A stretch of 64,000 nucleotides of DNA from UBA5868 sp964482025 (GTDB lineage: Bacteria > Pseudomonadota > Gammaproteobacteria > Pseudomonadales > Cellvibrionaceae). Every line of letters starts with the position of its first letter. The first letter of the stretch is position 1. Both the position numbers and the translations under genes were made by a program. Below the pieces are notes generated by a model. That model was given only the letters and a program-made list of their open reading frames with translations, was not told the DNA's origin and did no database searches. The stretch covers positions 1 to 64,000 of the forward strand of contig CAYZVN010000007.1 in assembly GCA_964482025.1 (NCBI GenBank), read 5' to 3'. Of the stretch, positions 34,143 to 43,038 are shown in pieces.

Positions 34143-35339
34143 TTAACGGGTTTCGCAAAATCGCTTGATTCGCTGGGCCGCTTCGCAGCATTCCTCCAAA
34201 GTCGCCACCAGCGCTAAGCGAATTCGATTTTCACCGGGATTACCCTCGGCAGTGGATCGAGCCAGATACTGTCCGGGCAGTACTGTGATGTTTTGTTCGG
34301 CAAATAAATCGCGCGCAAAATCGGTGTCGTTGTAAGGGGTGCGAGGCCATAAATAAAACCCGGCATCAGGCATGGACACCTCCAGATAATCTTTCAAAAT
34401 CGCGAAAACCTGAGCAAATTTCTGGCGATACAGCTCGCGATTTTCCTGTACATGTTGTTCGTCGTTCCAGGCCGCGATGCTGGCAAGTTGTGTCGGCACG
34501 GGCAGGGCACAGCCGTGATAGGTTCGGTATTGCAAATATTGGCTGAGCACCTGCCGGTCCCCGGCGACGAAACCCGAGCGCAACCCCGGCAGGTTGGAGC
34601 GTTTTGACAGGCTGTGAAAAACCACACAGCGGCGATAGTCATCGCGACCCATTTCGGCGCAGACTTGGAGTAATCCCAGGGGTGGGCTTTGCTCGTCAAA
34701 ATACAGCTCGGAATAACACTCATCACTGGCGATGACGAAGTCATATTGGTCCGCAAGGGCAATCAAGGATTTTAAGGTTTCGCGATCCAGGACTGTGCCG
34801 GTGGGATTGCCCGGCGAGCAAATATAGAGCAATTGGCACTCGCGCCACACCTCGGCGGGAACGGCGGCAAAATCCGCTACGAAATTATTGGAGTCCGTGC
34901 AGTTGAGAAAATAAGGTTTGGCGCCGGCCAGTAAAGCGGCACCTTCGTAAATCTGATAGAACGGATTGGGCATCACCACGCGGGCGTTGGCAGTAGCGGA
35001 AATGCAGGCTTGCACAAACGAAAATATCGCCTCTCGCGTGCCGGAGACGGGCAGCACATGGTGCTCGGCGGTGAGGGTGCCGGGCTTAAGGTGAAAGCGC
35101 CGGGTCGCCCAGTCGCTGATGGCGCCGCGCAGTTCCGGCAAGCCTTTAGTTGTCGGATACTGTGATAGGCCGCCGAGTTGCCGCGCCAACTCTTGGAGAA
35201 CAAATGCCGGTGGCGCATGCTTGGGCTCACCAATGGAGAGCGCAATATGAGATAGGTGTGCTGGAGGCTGAATTCCCGCTTTAAGGGCTGCCAGTTTTTC
35301 GAAAGGGTAGGGGTGCAGTGATGCCAGATGATGGTTCAT
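34143..35339 (-). CDS. dapC: succinyldiaminopimelate transaminase
   Basis: PLP-dependent aminotransferase that makes N-succinyl-L,L-diaminopimelate on the lysine/peptidoglycan path. 398 aa from the ATG at 35339 (MNHHLASLHPYPFEKLAALK), which fits the family N-terminus. Seen are YPTTKGLPELRGAISDW, SPGNPTGTV, VIASDECYSELYF and the PLP lysine in FHSLSKRSNLPGLRSGF. It starts 5 nt after the glnD stop without an obvious ribosome site, so translational coupling is likely. The glnD-dapC pairing is common in Pseudomonas relatives. Confidence 0.92.
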   Translation of the reverse strand: MNHHLASLHPYPFEKLAALKAGIQPPAHLSHIALSIGEPKHAPPAFVLQELARQLGGLSQYPTTKGLPELRGAISDWATRRFHLKPGTLTAEHHVLPVSGTREAIFSFVQACISATANARVVMPNPFYQIYEGAALLAGAKPYFLNCTDSNNFVADFAAVPAEVWRECQLLYICSPGNPTGTVLDRETLKSLIALADQYDFVIASDECYSELYFDEQSPPLGLLQVCAEMGRDDYRRCVVFHSLSKRSNLPGLRSGFVAGDRQVLSQYLQYRTYHGCALPVPTQLASIAAWNDEQHVQENRELYRQKFAQVFAILKDYLEVSMPDAGFYLWPRTPYNDTDFARDLFAEQNITVLPGQYLARSTAEGNPGENRIRLALVATLEECCEAAQRIKRFCETR

Positions 35340-35344
35340 ATCGA

Positions 35345-38056
35345 TCAGATATCTTTTTCTACTTGTAAATCGAGCTCGCGGCAGATGGTCTGCTGCAGGC
35401 GGGCACACAAATCGGGGTCGGTAATTGGCTGCTTGTTGGCATCGGTAATAAAGAAAATATCTTCTACGCGTTCGCCGAGGGTGGAAATTTTGGCGTTCTG
35501 CAATTGCACACCAAACTCCATAAAAACTCGTCCTATGGTGGCAAGTAGGCCGGGGCGGTCCGGGCTGACCACTTCGAGTACCGTGATATTGCCATTCACC
35601 GGGTTGTGAATACTGGTGCGTGTCGGCGTGGCGAATTGTTTGAGTTGGCGTGGCGTTCGCCTGCGCACAATCTCGGAATATTGATCTACCAGCTTTAATT
35701 CATCGACCAGTGCTTTGCGAATAAAGTTGAGCTTTTCCGGATGGTTGCCCAGCGGCTGAAAATTTTCGTCGAGTACATAAAAAGTATCGATTGTGTAGCC
35801 GCTTTTGGATGAGTACAGCCGCGCGTCCTGAATGTTTAGGCCGAGCTGCGCAAGTGCCGTGGCGACGGCGACAAAGACGTTATTAACGTCGCGCACCCAA
35901 ACAAAGATTTGCGTTGCACCCTCCCAGGGCTGATGCTCGGAGTCGCGAATCAGAATCAGCGGTTCGTCGGCGTTGTGCTGCAAAATGGCTTCGGTATGCC
36001 AGGCGATGTCTTGGGCGCCTTCGCGCAGAAAATAATCGTCGCGCATTTCTGCCCACAGCGCGCGCGCGCGCGCCTCGTCCACACCCTTTTCGGCAAGCGC
36101 CTGGAGTGCCTCGCTGCGAGTTTCATCGACAACATCTTGTTGGTCGATGATGTTTTCGAGCCCTCTACTGAGGGCGAGTTTGGTCTCGGTATAGAGTTGG
36201 CGCATCAGGCTGGCGCGCCAACTGTTCCAGATTTCGGGATTGGTGCCGCACATATCGGCGACGGTCAGCGTGTACAAATAATCCAAATGCGTTACATCGC
36301 CCACTTGCCGTGCAAAATGATGGACAACATCCGGGTCTGAAATATCTTTTTTCTGGGACACGTAAGACATTAGCAGGTGCTTTTGCACCAGCCACTTAAC
36401 CAGGCGGGTTTCCCGCGCGCTGAGTCCATGATCCAGGCAAAACTGCTCGGCATCGACTGCGCCGAGATCCGAATGATCGCCGCCGCGGCCTTTGCCTATG
36501 TCGTGGAACAGCGCGGCGATATAGAGCAACTCCGGCTGCGGTAGATGCTTTATGATGTCGGCCGCTAGCGGGAAATCCTGCTCGGCACTTTTACAGCGAA
36601 AACGCTGAATGTTTTGCATAACCAGTAATGTATGCGCATCCACCGTGTAGCGGTGAAAAAGGTCGTGCTGCATTTGTCCGGTAATCTTGCCGAACGCCGG
36701 CAGATAGCGACCCAGCAGGCCGTAGCGTTTCATGCGTTTGAGCTGGGTGATCAAGCCCTTTTCTACCTTGAACATTTGCAGAAACTGGCGGTGAATTTCT
36801 GGATCCTGGCGAAACGATTCATCCACCAAGGTACGTTTTTCCCGGATCAGGCGGATCGTTTGCGATTGCACGCCTTTGATCGTCGGGTCTTCGCACATGC
36901 GCAAAAAAATTTCCATCATGGCGGCGGGGCGCTCATCGAAGACGCGGTTGTGCGTCACTCCTATGTAGCTGTCACGCAATTGGAAATCCGCGCTCAACTG
37001 CACGGTGTTGCTGAGGAGAATGCGCGATTGGTTTTCTTTTTCGTGAATGCGCTCGTCGAGGATGCGCAACAAAATATCGTTCAACTCCCGCAGGGCGAGG
37101 ACAGTGCGGTAGTACTCGTGCATAAACTGCTCGACGGCGAGGCCGCGCTCGTTGTCCTTATAGCCGAACTGCTTAGCCAGCTCGCGCTGGTACTCAAATA
37201 GCAAGCGCTCCTCTGCGCGCCGCGCGAGTTTGTGCAAGCCGTAACGGACGCGCCATAACAAGGCTTCGCCATTGCGCAGCAGACCGAACTCTTGCTCGGT
37301 AAAAAAACTTTTTCCTTCCAGCTGCTGTAAGGTCTGCACCCCGTAATAGCGCTTGGCCACCCAGTGAATCGTTTGGATATCGCGCAGGCCTCCGGGTGAG
37401 CTTTTGACGTTGGGCTCGAGACTGCACTCGGTGAAGTTGTGTTTTTTGTGTCGCTGGAACTGCTCTTCGAATTTTGCTCGATAAAACTCACCCGCTGACC
37501 ACATGTACTCGGAGCTGGTGAGCATTTGCAGCTGGTCGCGCAGGCGGTCATTGCCTGCCAAGCGGCGCGCTTCCATAAGGTTGGTGGCGACGGTGATATC
37601 TCGCTTGGCGATCGCGACACATTCGTCGAGGGTGCGCACACTGCTGCCAACGTCTAGGCCAATGTCCCACAGCAATGTGATGAAATTCTGAATCTCTTCC
37701 TGATAGCGATTGCCGGCGCTATTGTCCAGCAGAACTAAAATGTCGATGTCGGAGTGAGGGTGCAGTTCGTGCCGGCCATACCCTCCCACGGCGATCAGAC
37801 AAATATCCTCACCCCAGGGGTAGCGGTGCCAAGCGTAGTGGAGAATAAGATCGATAAAAGTGGCGCGTTCCGAGATGAGAAAACGAATGTCTTCACCTTC
37901 TTCATAGCGCCGATCGAAGTGGCCATTGACGCCGCTGATCGCATCTTTAAACACTCGGATCGCCGGTTTAATCGCAAAGTCTTCGCGAAAACGGCGCTGA
38001 TTGAAAAAGATGGGCTGGCCGGAAAACTCCGGCCAGGCGTCGGGAGTCAGGATCAT
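35345..38056 (-). CDS. glnD: bifunctional PII uridylyltransferase/uridylyl-removing enzyme
   Basis: Nitrogen sensor that uridylylates PII when glutamine is low and deuridylylates it when glutamine is high. 903 aa from the ATG at 38056, close to E. coli GlnD. Domains in order: nucleotidyltransferase with VGGYGRHELHPHSDIDILVL, GlnD linker, HD domain with HDIGKGRGGDHSDLG, and two ACT domains near the C-terminus (WEGATQIFVWVRDVNNVFVA; VVSPDRPGLLATIGRVFMEF). Its start codon overlaps the map stop by one base. Confidence 0.97.
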   Translation of the reverse strand: MILTPDAWPEFSGQPIFFNQRRFREDFAIKPAIRVFKDAISGVNGHFDRRYEEGEDIRFLISERATFIDLILHYAWHRYPWGEDICLIAVGGYGRHELHPHSDIDILVLLDNSAGNRYQEEIQNFITLLWDIGLDVGSSVRTLDECVAIAKRDITVATNLMEARRLAGNDRLRDQLQMLTSSEYMWSAGEFYRAKFEEQFQRHKKHNFTECSLEPNVKSSPGGLRDIQTIHWVAKRYYGVQTLQQLEGKSFFTEQEFGLLRNGEALLWRVRYGLHKLARRAEERLLFEYQRELAKQFGYKDNERGLAVEQFMHEYYRTVLALRELNDILLRILDERIHEKENQSRILLSNTVQLSADFQLRDSYIGVTHNRVFDERPAAMMEIFLRMCEDPTIKGVQSQTIRLIREKRTLVDESFRQDPEIHRQFLQMFKVEKGLITQLKRMKRYGLLGRYLPAFGKITGQMQHDLFHRYTVDAHTLLVMQNIQRFRCKSAEQDFPLAADIIKHLPQPELLYIAALFHDIGKGRGGDHSDLGAVDAEQFCLDHGLSARETRLVKWLVQKHLLMSYVSQKKDISDPDVVHHFARQVGDVTHLDYLYTLTVADMCGTNPEIWNSWRASLMRQLYTETKLALSRGLENIIDQQDVVDETRSEALQALAEKGVDEARARALWAEMRDDYFLREGAQDIAWHTEAILQHNADEPLILIRDSEHQPWEGATQIFVWVRDVNNVFVAVATALAQLGLNIQDARLYSSKSGYTIDTFYVLDENFQPLGNHPEKLNFIRKALVDELKLVDQYSEIVRRRTPRQLKQFATPTRTSIHNPVNGNITVLEVVSPDRPGLLATIGRVFMEFGVQLQNAKISTLGERVEDIFFITDANKQPITDPDLCARLQQTICRELDLQVEKDI

Positions 38057-38826
38057 CAAAATTGTTCTTCGCTGCGCGCCGTCAAAACTTCCACGCCGGT
38101 GGCTGTGACCGCCAAAGTGTGCTCCCACTGAGCAGAAAGGCGACCGTCACGGGTTTCGACGGTCCAGCCGTCGCCTTTGAGTTTGGTGCCGGACTTCCCC
38201 GCATTAATCATTGGTTCTATGGTGAACGTCATTCCCTCCACCAACTCCATTCCAGTGCCCGGGCTGCCGTAATGCAGCACTTGCGGATCTTCGTGGAAGA
38301 CCTTGCCGATACCGTGGCCGCAGTAATCGCGCACCACTGAGTAGTAGTTGCTTTCGGCGTACTGTTGGATCACGTGGCCGATATCGCCTAGGCGGGTTCC
38401 CGGCTTGACCAGCTCTATACCTTTATAAAGACATTCCTGGGTGACTTTGACCAAGCGTTCCGCGTGGGGGGCAACCTTGCCCACCAGAAACATCTTGCTG
38501 GTGTCGCCGTGGTAGCCCTCGACAATCACGGTGATATCCACATTAATAATGTCACCGCTCTTTAGAATCTTTTTCTCCGACGGGATGCCATGGCAGACCA
38601 CATGATTAACGGAGGTGCAGATAGACTTGGGGAAGCCTTTGTAATTGAGTGGGGCAGGGATCGCCTGTTTTACTTGAGTAATGTACTCGTGGCACAGTCG
38701 ATCGAGTTCACCCGTGCTGACCCCTGGCACTATATAGGGTTCGATGTACTCCAGTACTTCGGCGGCCGTGCGTCCCGCCGCCCGCATTTTTACGATTTCA
38801 TCTGGTGTTTTGATAGTTACTGACAT
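38056..38826 (-). CDS. map: methionine aminopeptidase type I
   Basis: Removes the N-terminal methionine from new proteins. Metal ligands of the pita-bread fold are visible in INVDITVIVEGYHGDTSKMF, GHGIGKVFHEDP and MTFTIEPMINAG. About 256 aa from the ATG at 38826 (MSVTIKTPDEIVKMRAAG), which fits family N-termini; an ATG four codons upstream (38838) is possible, and neither has a clear ribosome site. First of map-glnD-dapC, divergent from rpsB as in many relatives. Confidence 0.95.
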   Translation of the reverse strand: MSVTIKTPDEIVKMRAAGRTAAEVLEYIEPYIVPGVSTGELDRLCHEYITQVKQAIPAPLNYKGFPKSICTSVNHVVCHGIPSEKKILKSGDIINVDITVIVEGYHGDTSKMFLVGKVAPHAERLVKVTQECLYKGIELVKPGTRLGDIGHVIQQYAESNYYSVVRDYCGHGIGKVFHEDPQVLHYGSPGTGMELVEGMTFTIEPMINAGKSGTKLKGDGWTVETRDGRLSAQWEHTLAVTATGVEVLTARSEEQF

Positions 38827-38959
38827 GGAATCGGCCATTGATTTGATGAGCCGTTTGGGCTCGACTTAGGTGGATGGCACATTCTAAACGATAGGCCCCC
38901 GCGACACATACTTTTGCGCGAGTGCCGGTCGCCACCGAGGCGCGCGCTGGCGTTGGTAC

Positions 38960-38988
38960 TTTAACCGGCGGATGGATTGTGGTATAAA
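38960..38988 (+). promoter_or_regulatory. probable rpsB-tsf promoter with GC-rich discriminator
   Basis: TTTAAC (38960-38965) and TATAAA (38983-38988) are spaced by 17 bp. The -10 element is followed by GCGCGCCCTGCC, a GC-rich discriminator typical of stringently controlled ribosomal promoters. The start would be about 150 nt upstream of the rpsB ATG. Confidence 0.6.
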
Positions 38989-38995
38989 GCGCGCC

Positions 38996-39146
38996 CTGCC
39001 TTTTCCGGCAGGAGATCTAACCAACGTCGCACACACATCGACACACTGTTCTGGGTGCCCGAACACCTTATTTTTCAAGGTGTATAAGGGTTGAATGGTG
39101 GGATGTGTGGAGGCTCAACCCAAACGTGTATTTAAGGAATACATTT
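38996..39146 (+). promoter_or_regulatory. structured rpsB mRNA leader, possible S2 autoregulatory RNA
   Basis: A roughly 150-nt untranslated leader precedes rpsB. It contains a CTGCC...GGCAG hairpin near 38996-39012 and ACACCTT...AAGGTGT (39063-39083). Leaders of rpsB in gammaproteobacteria are bound by S2 for feedback control. That this one works the same way is inferred from position and folding, not from a match to a covariance model. With the promoter it fills the 320-base map-rpsB gap. Confidence 0.4.
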
Positions 39147-39893
39147 ATGCCTACAGTAAGCATGCGCGATATGCTGAGTGCCGGTGTCCACTTTGGTCAC
39201 CAGACCCGCTACTGGAATCCCAAGATGAGAAACTTCATCTTCGGTTCACGCAACAAAATTCATATCATCAACCTTGAGCAGACGGTTCCCGCCTTTAATC
39301 AGGCGCTGGAATTGGTTCGCCAGATGTCCTCGCAGAAGAAGAAAATTCTGTTTGTTGGCACCAAGCGCGCCGCGCAAAAGACCATTGCCGAGCAAGCTGA
39401 GCGCGCCGGTATGCCCTTCGTCAGCCACCGCTGGCTCGGCGGCATGCTCACCAACTACAAAACCATTCGCGTCTCCATCCGCCGCTATCGCGATCTGGAA
39501 ACCCAGAGCAAAGACGGTACTTTCGACAAGTTGACCAAGAAAGAAGCACTCATGCGCACGCGTGCTATGGAGAAGCTGGAGCAAACGATCGGCGGCATCA
39601 AAGATATGGGCGGTTTGCCGGACGCGCTGTTTGTGATCGATGTCGACCATGAGCGCATCGCGGTCCAAGAGGCCAACAAACTCGGTATCCCGGTAATCGC
39701 TATTGTGGATACCAATAGTGATCCTGCCGGTGTTGATCACGTAATCCCCGGCAACGACGACGCAATTCGTGCGATCAAACTCTACGTGACTGCTATGGCT
39801 GACGCGTGTTTGGAAGGCGCCGCACAGCACAGCGCGGTTCCCAATAAAGACGAGTTTGTCGAAGTGGACGAAGCTGCCGCCGCTAAAGGCTGA
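39147..39893 (+). CDS. rpsB: 30S ribosomal protein S2
   Basis: Small-subunit ribosomal protein. 248 aa from the ATG at 39147 (MPTVSMRDMLSAGVHFGHQT), preceded by AAGGAAT. FGHQTRYWNPKMRNFIFG and HRWLGGMLTNYKTIR are S2 signatures, and the acidic C-terminus is normal. It is followed by a terminator-like hairpin and then tsf, the conserved rpsB-tsf pair. Confidence 0.98.
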   Translation: MPTVSMRDMLSAGVHFGHQTRYWNPKMRNFIFGSRNKIHIINLEQTVPAFNQALELVRQMSSQKKKILFVGTKRAAQKTIAEQAERAGMPFVSHRWLGGMLTNYKTIRVSIRRYRDLETQSKDGTFDKLTKKEALMRTRAMEKLEQTIGGIKDMGGLPDALFVIDVDHERIAVQEANKLGIPVIAIVDTNSDPAGVDHVIPGNDDAIRAIKLYVTAMADACLEGAAQHSAVPNKDEFVEVDEAAAAKG

Positions 39894-39942
39894 TCGCGGT
39901 TCAGATCGACGCCGCTTATGTGTGGCGTACGCCGGACAGTCG

Positions 39943-39965
39943 AAAAGGGGGGAAACCCCCTTTTT
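39943..39965 (+). terminator. partial terminator between rpsB and tsf
   Basis: AAAAGGGGGG-AAA-CCCCCTTTTT is an intrinsic terminator shape 50 bases after the rpsB stop and 47 bases before tsf. In rpsB-tsf operons such a hairpin is often leaky and lowers tsf relative to rpsB. Confidence 0.75.
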
Positions 39966-40011
39966 GTTAAGCGTCCATACCCATTGAATATTGACGACTG
40001 AGGACAAAATC

Positions 40012-40884
40012 ATGGCAATTACCGCTTCATTGGTAAAAGAACTGCGCGAGCGTACCGGCCTCGGCATGATGGAATGCAAAAAAGCGCTGGTGGACACCGA
40101 TGGTGACATCGAGTTGGCGATTGAAAACTTGCGTAAAGCGAGTGGCTTGAAGGCCTCCAAAAAAGCGGGCCGCACCGCAGCAGAAGGCGTGGTGATGGCG
40201 CGTGTTGCCGAGGACGGTAGTTTCGGGATGGTGCTCGAGGTCAACTCCGAGACTGACTTCGTTGCCCGTGATGACAACTTTTTGGGTTTCGCCAGTGCCG
40301 TGCTGGAAAAAGCCTACGCCACCAAGCAAACCGACGTCGCTGCGGTAATGAATGGTGAGCTGGAATCAACTCGCGAAGCGTTGGTGCAAAAGATTGGTGA
40401 AAACATCAGCGTTCGTCGCATCTCTGCGGTTTCCCCCGCCGCAGGCGTAGTGGGCTCTTACGTTCACTCCAACAACCGAATCGGAGTATTGGTTGAGCTA
40501 AAGGGCGGCTCTGTTGAGCTGGCGCGCGATATCGCTATGCACGTAGCCGCGGTGAACCCACAGGTGGTGAGTCCGGCCCAAATGCCGGCAGACTTGGTAG
40601 AAAAAGAGAAAGACATTATCAAGGCGCAGCCCGATATGGCTGGCAAGCCGGCGGAAATCGTCGAAAAAATGGTGATGGGCCGCATTTCCAAATTTCTCAA
40701 AGAAAGCAGTCTGATCGAGCAGCCTTTCGTCAAAGACCCAGAAGTTACCGTCGGCGCCCTGGCCAAGAAAGCTGGCGCAGAGGTGGTCTCTTTTGTGCGC
40801 TATGAAGTAGGTGAAGGAATCGAGAGAGAAACGACCGATTTCGCGGCAGAAGTTGCTGCGCAAGTCCAGGCCTCAAAAGGCTAA
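40012..40884 (+). CDS. tsf: translation elongation factor Ts
   Basis: Guanine nucleotide exchange factor for EF-Tu. 290 aa from the ATG at 40012 (GAGGAC upstream); a start seven codons earlier is possible but atypical. The N-terminal UBA-like motif VKELRERTGLGMMECKKALVD, the core NSETDFVARDDNF and the IAMHVAAVNPQVVS segment are all present. Confidence 0.98.
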   Translation: MAITASLVKELRERTGLGMMECKKALVDTDGDIELAIENLRKASGLKASKKAGRTAAEGVVMARVAEDGSFGMVLEVNSETDFVARDDNFLGFASAVLEKAYATKQTDVAAVMNGELESTREALVQKIGENISVRRISAVSPAAGVVGSYVHSNNRIGVLVELKGGSVELARDIAMHVAAVNPQVVSPAQMPADLVEKEKDIIKAQPDMAGKPAEIVEKMVMGRISKFLKESSLIEQPFVKDPEVTVGALAKKAGAEVVSFVRYEVGEGIERETTDFAAEVAAQVQASKG

Positions 40885-40920
40885 TACGCTTTAAGGTCTC
40901 TACCAGATCGGGTCAGAATG

Positions 40921-40951
40921 GGCGGGAGGAGATCGCTTCTCCCGCCTTTTT
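40921..40951 (+). terminator. intrinsic terminator after tsf
   Basis: GGCGGGAGGAG-ATCG-CTTCTCCCGCC followed by TTTTT, 37 bases past the tsf stop. It separates rpsB-tsf from the pyrH transcript. Confidence 0.88.
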
Positions 40952-40995
40952 GCTGTTAAACTGCCGCCAATTTTTTTGCTTGGGAGAATGGTTTC

Positions 40996-41733
40996 ATGGC
41001 TACAACCCGCGATCGCAAATATAAACGGATACTGCTCAAACTCAGCGGCGAACAGTTGATGGGGGATGAGGGTTTCGGCATAGATCCCAAAGTGCTGGAC
41101 AAAATGTCCCTGGAAATCGGTCAGCTGGTGGGGATAGGCGTTCAAGTGGGCTTAGTGATTGGTGGCGGCAACTTGTTTCGTGGCGCTGCGCTCAACAAGG
41201 CTGGCCTCGACCGAGTGACCGGTGACCACATGGGCATGCTGGCGACCGTTATGAATTCCCTGGCCATGCGCGACGCCCTGGAGCGTTCCAACATCTCCTG
41301 TAGTGTTATGTCGGCCATCCCCATGAGCGGGATTGTGGAACACTATGATCGCCGCCGAGCCATTCGCCTGCTCGAGACAGGTGAGGTGGTCATTTTCTCC
41401 GCCGGTACCGGCAATCCTTTTTTTACCACCGATTCTGCCGCCTGCCTGCGCGGCATCGAAGTCAATGCCGAATTGGTGCTAAAAGCCACCAAGGTGGACG
41501 GTGTCTACACGTCCGATCCCATGAAAGATTCCACCGCGACACGTTATACCCACCTCAGTTACGACCAAGTGTTAGCAGAGAAGCTCGGTGTTATGGATCT
41601 CACGGCGATTTGCCTGTGCCAGGAGCACAGGATGCCGGTGCGAGTTTTCCGTATGGACAAGCCGGGTGCGCTGTTGAACATCGTCGTCGGGGGTGATGAA
41701 GGTACTTTGATTGAGGACATCACGCATGATTAA
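40996..41733 (+). CDS. pyrH: UMP kinase
   Basis: Phosphorylates UMP to UDP with ATP; the bacterial enzyme is hexameric and GTP-activated. 245 aa with YKRILLKLSGEQLMG, VIGGGNLFRG and the C-terminal TDSAACLRGIEVNAELVLKA-type amino-acid-kinase motifs. The ATG follows GGGAG. It overlaps frr by 8 nt. Confidence 0.97.
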   Translation: MATTRDRKYKRILLKLSGEQLMGDEGFGIDPKVLDKMSLEIGQLVGIGVQVGLVIGGGNLFRGAALNKAGLDRVTGDHMGMLATVMNSLAMRDALERSNISCSVMSAIPMSGIVEHYDRRRAIRLLETGEVVIFSAGTGNPFFTTDSAACLRGIEVNAELVLKATKVDGVYTSDPMKDSTATRYTHLSYDQVLAEKLGVMDLTAICLCQEHRMPVRVFRMDKPGALLNIVVGGDEGTLIEDITHD

Positions 41734-42283
41734 CGATATTAAAAAAGATGCACAGGACAGGATGAAAAAAGCTGTTGAAGTGCTTGGCGTCAACTTCAAT
41801 AAAATCCGTACTGGACGAGCTCACCCGAGCATTCTCGACGGCGTATTCGTCTCCTATTACGGCAACGATACCCCTTTGTCTCAAGTCGCCAACATCAGTG
41901 TGACGGATGCGCGCACGCTTACCATTAGTCCTTGGGAAAAGAAGCTTACGCAAGAAATTGAAAAAGCCATTATGAAGTCCGATCTAGGGCTCAACCCTTC
42001 TTCCACTGGCGATTTGATCCGCGTTCCTATGCCGGTGTTAACGGAAGAAACACGCAAAGGTTTTATTAAGCAGGCACGCGCCGAAGCGGAAAACGCTCGC
42101 GTGTCGGTGCGCAACGTCCGCCGCGACGCTAATGGCACCTTGAAAGACAAGCTGAAAGAGAAGCTGATCACTGAAGATGAAGAAAGAAAGGCACAGGACG
42201 ACATCCAGAAGCTGACCGACAAATATGTCGCCGAAGTGGATGCAGCCCTCGCGGCCAAAGAAAAAGACTTGATGGAAATCTAA
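41726..42283 (+). CDS. frr: ribosome recycling factor
   Basis: Splits the post-termination ribosome with EF-G. 185 aa from the ATG at 41726 inside the end of pyrH. Hallmarks include FNKIRTGRAHPSILDGV, ISPWEKKLTQEIEKAIMKSD, GDLIRVPMPVLTEETRK and the C-terminal helical VRNVRRDANGTLKDKLKE. The pyrH-frr order is near-universal. Confidence 0.98.
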   Translation: MINDIKKDAQDRMKKAVEVLGVNFNKIRTGRAHPSILDGVFVSYYGNDTPLSQVANISVTDARTLTISPWEKKLTQEIEKAIMKSDLGLNPSSTGDLIRVPMPVLTEETRKGFIKQARAEAENARVSVRNVRRDANGTLKDKLKEKLITEDEERKAQDDIQKLTDKYVAEVDAALAAKEKDLMEI

Positions 42284-42303
42284 AAATGGGGCGGGAGCGG
42301 TAA

Positions 42304-43038
42304 GTGAGTTCTGAGGCATTGCGGCATGTTGCCATCATTATGGATGGCAACAATCGATGGGCCAAGCGTGAAGGTAAGCAGGGCATTTTGGGGCATCGCG
42401 CTGGCGTAGAGCGCATCCGCGATGTTCTTGAAGTATGCCGGCGGAACCGCGTCGAGGTGCTCACGGTGTTTGCCTTCAGCAGCGAAAACTGGCGGCGCCC
42501 GCCGAAAGAGGTCGAAGCCCTTATGGGGCTGTTCTATAGCTACCTTAAACGCGAAGCGCGCCGTCTCGCGCAGGAGCGGGTGAGACTCAAAGTAATTGGT
42601 AACCGCAGTCGCTTTAGCGAAAGTTTAAGGCGCGCGATTGAAGAGGCAGAAAGCACCGCTTGTGAGGGTGAGTCCACCCTAGTGATTGCCGCTGATTATG
42701 GTGGCCAATGGGATATGGCGCAGGCGGCGCGCAAAGTGGCGGAAGACGTTCTAGCGGGGCGCCTGTCATTGAGCGATGTCGACTCTGCAGCCATTGATCG
42801 CGCTATGTCGACCAGCGACCTTCCGCCATTGGATCTGCTTATTCGCACCGGCGGTGAGTTCAGAATTAGCAATTTTCTGCTGTGGCAAGCGGCCTATGCT
42901 GAGCTCTATTTTTCCCCTTTGCTGTGGCCGGAGTTCGATGAGGCCGCAATGGAGCATGCGATCAACGATTACTACCAGCGCCAGCGGCGGTTCGGCCGCA
43001 CCGCGGACCAATTGGCTGAAGGTATGTTCAGTGCTTAA
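42304..43038 (+). CDS. uppS: undecaprenyl diphosphate synthase
   Basis: Cis-prenyltransferase that elongates farnesyl diphosphate with eight isopentenyl units to the C55 carrier used for peptidoglycan and O-antigen. 244 aa starting at GTG after GGGAGCGG. HVAIIMDGNNRWAKREG carries the catalytic aspartate, and FAFSSENWRRPPKEVE and LLIRTGGEFRISNFLLWQ are family motifs. It overlaps cdsA by 8 nt. Confidence 0.97.
   Translation: MSSEALRHVAIIMDGNNRWAKREGKQGILGHRAGVERIRDVLEVCRRNRVEVLTVFAFSSENWRRPPKEVEALMGLFYSYLKREARRLAQERVRLKVIGNRSRFSESLRRAIEEAESTACEGESTLVIAADYGGQWDMAQAARKVAEDVLAGRLSLSDVDSAAIDRAMSTSDLPPLDLLIRTGGEFRISNFLLWQAAYAELYFSPLLWPEFDEAAMEHAINDYYQRQRRFGRTADQLAEGMFSA

Noticed and set aside
39246..40277. 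343-codon open frame on the minus strand across rpsB and tsf
   Set aside because: It lies antisense to two essential conserved genes and resembles no protein; its length results from their codon bias.
42776..43030. N-terminal extension of cdsA by 85 codons
   Set aside because: It is the out-of-frame shadow of uppS; the GTG at 43031 gives the normal CdsA length and a typical 8-nt overlap.
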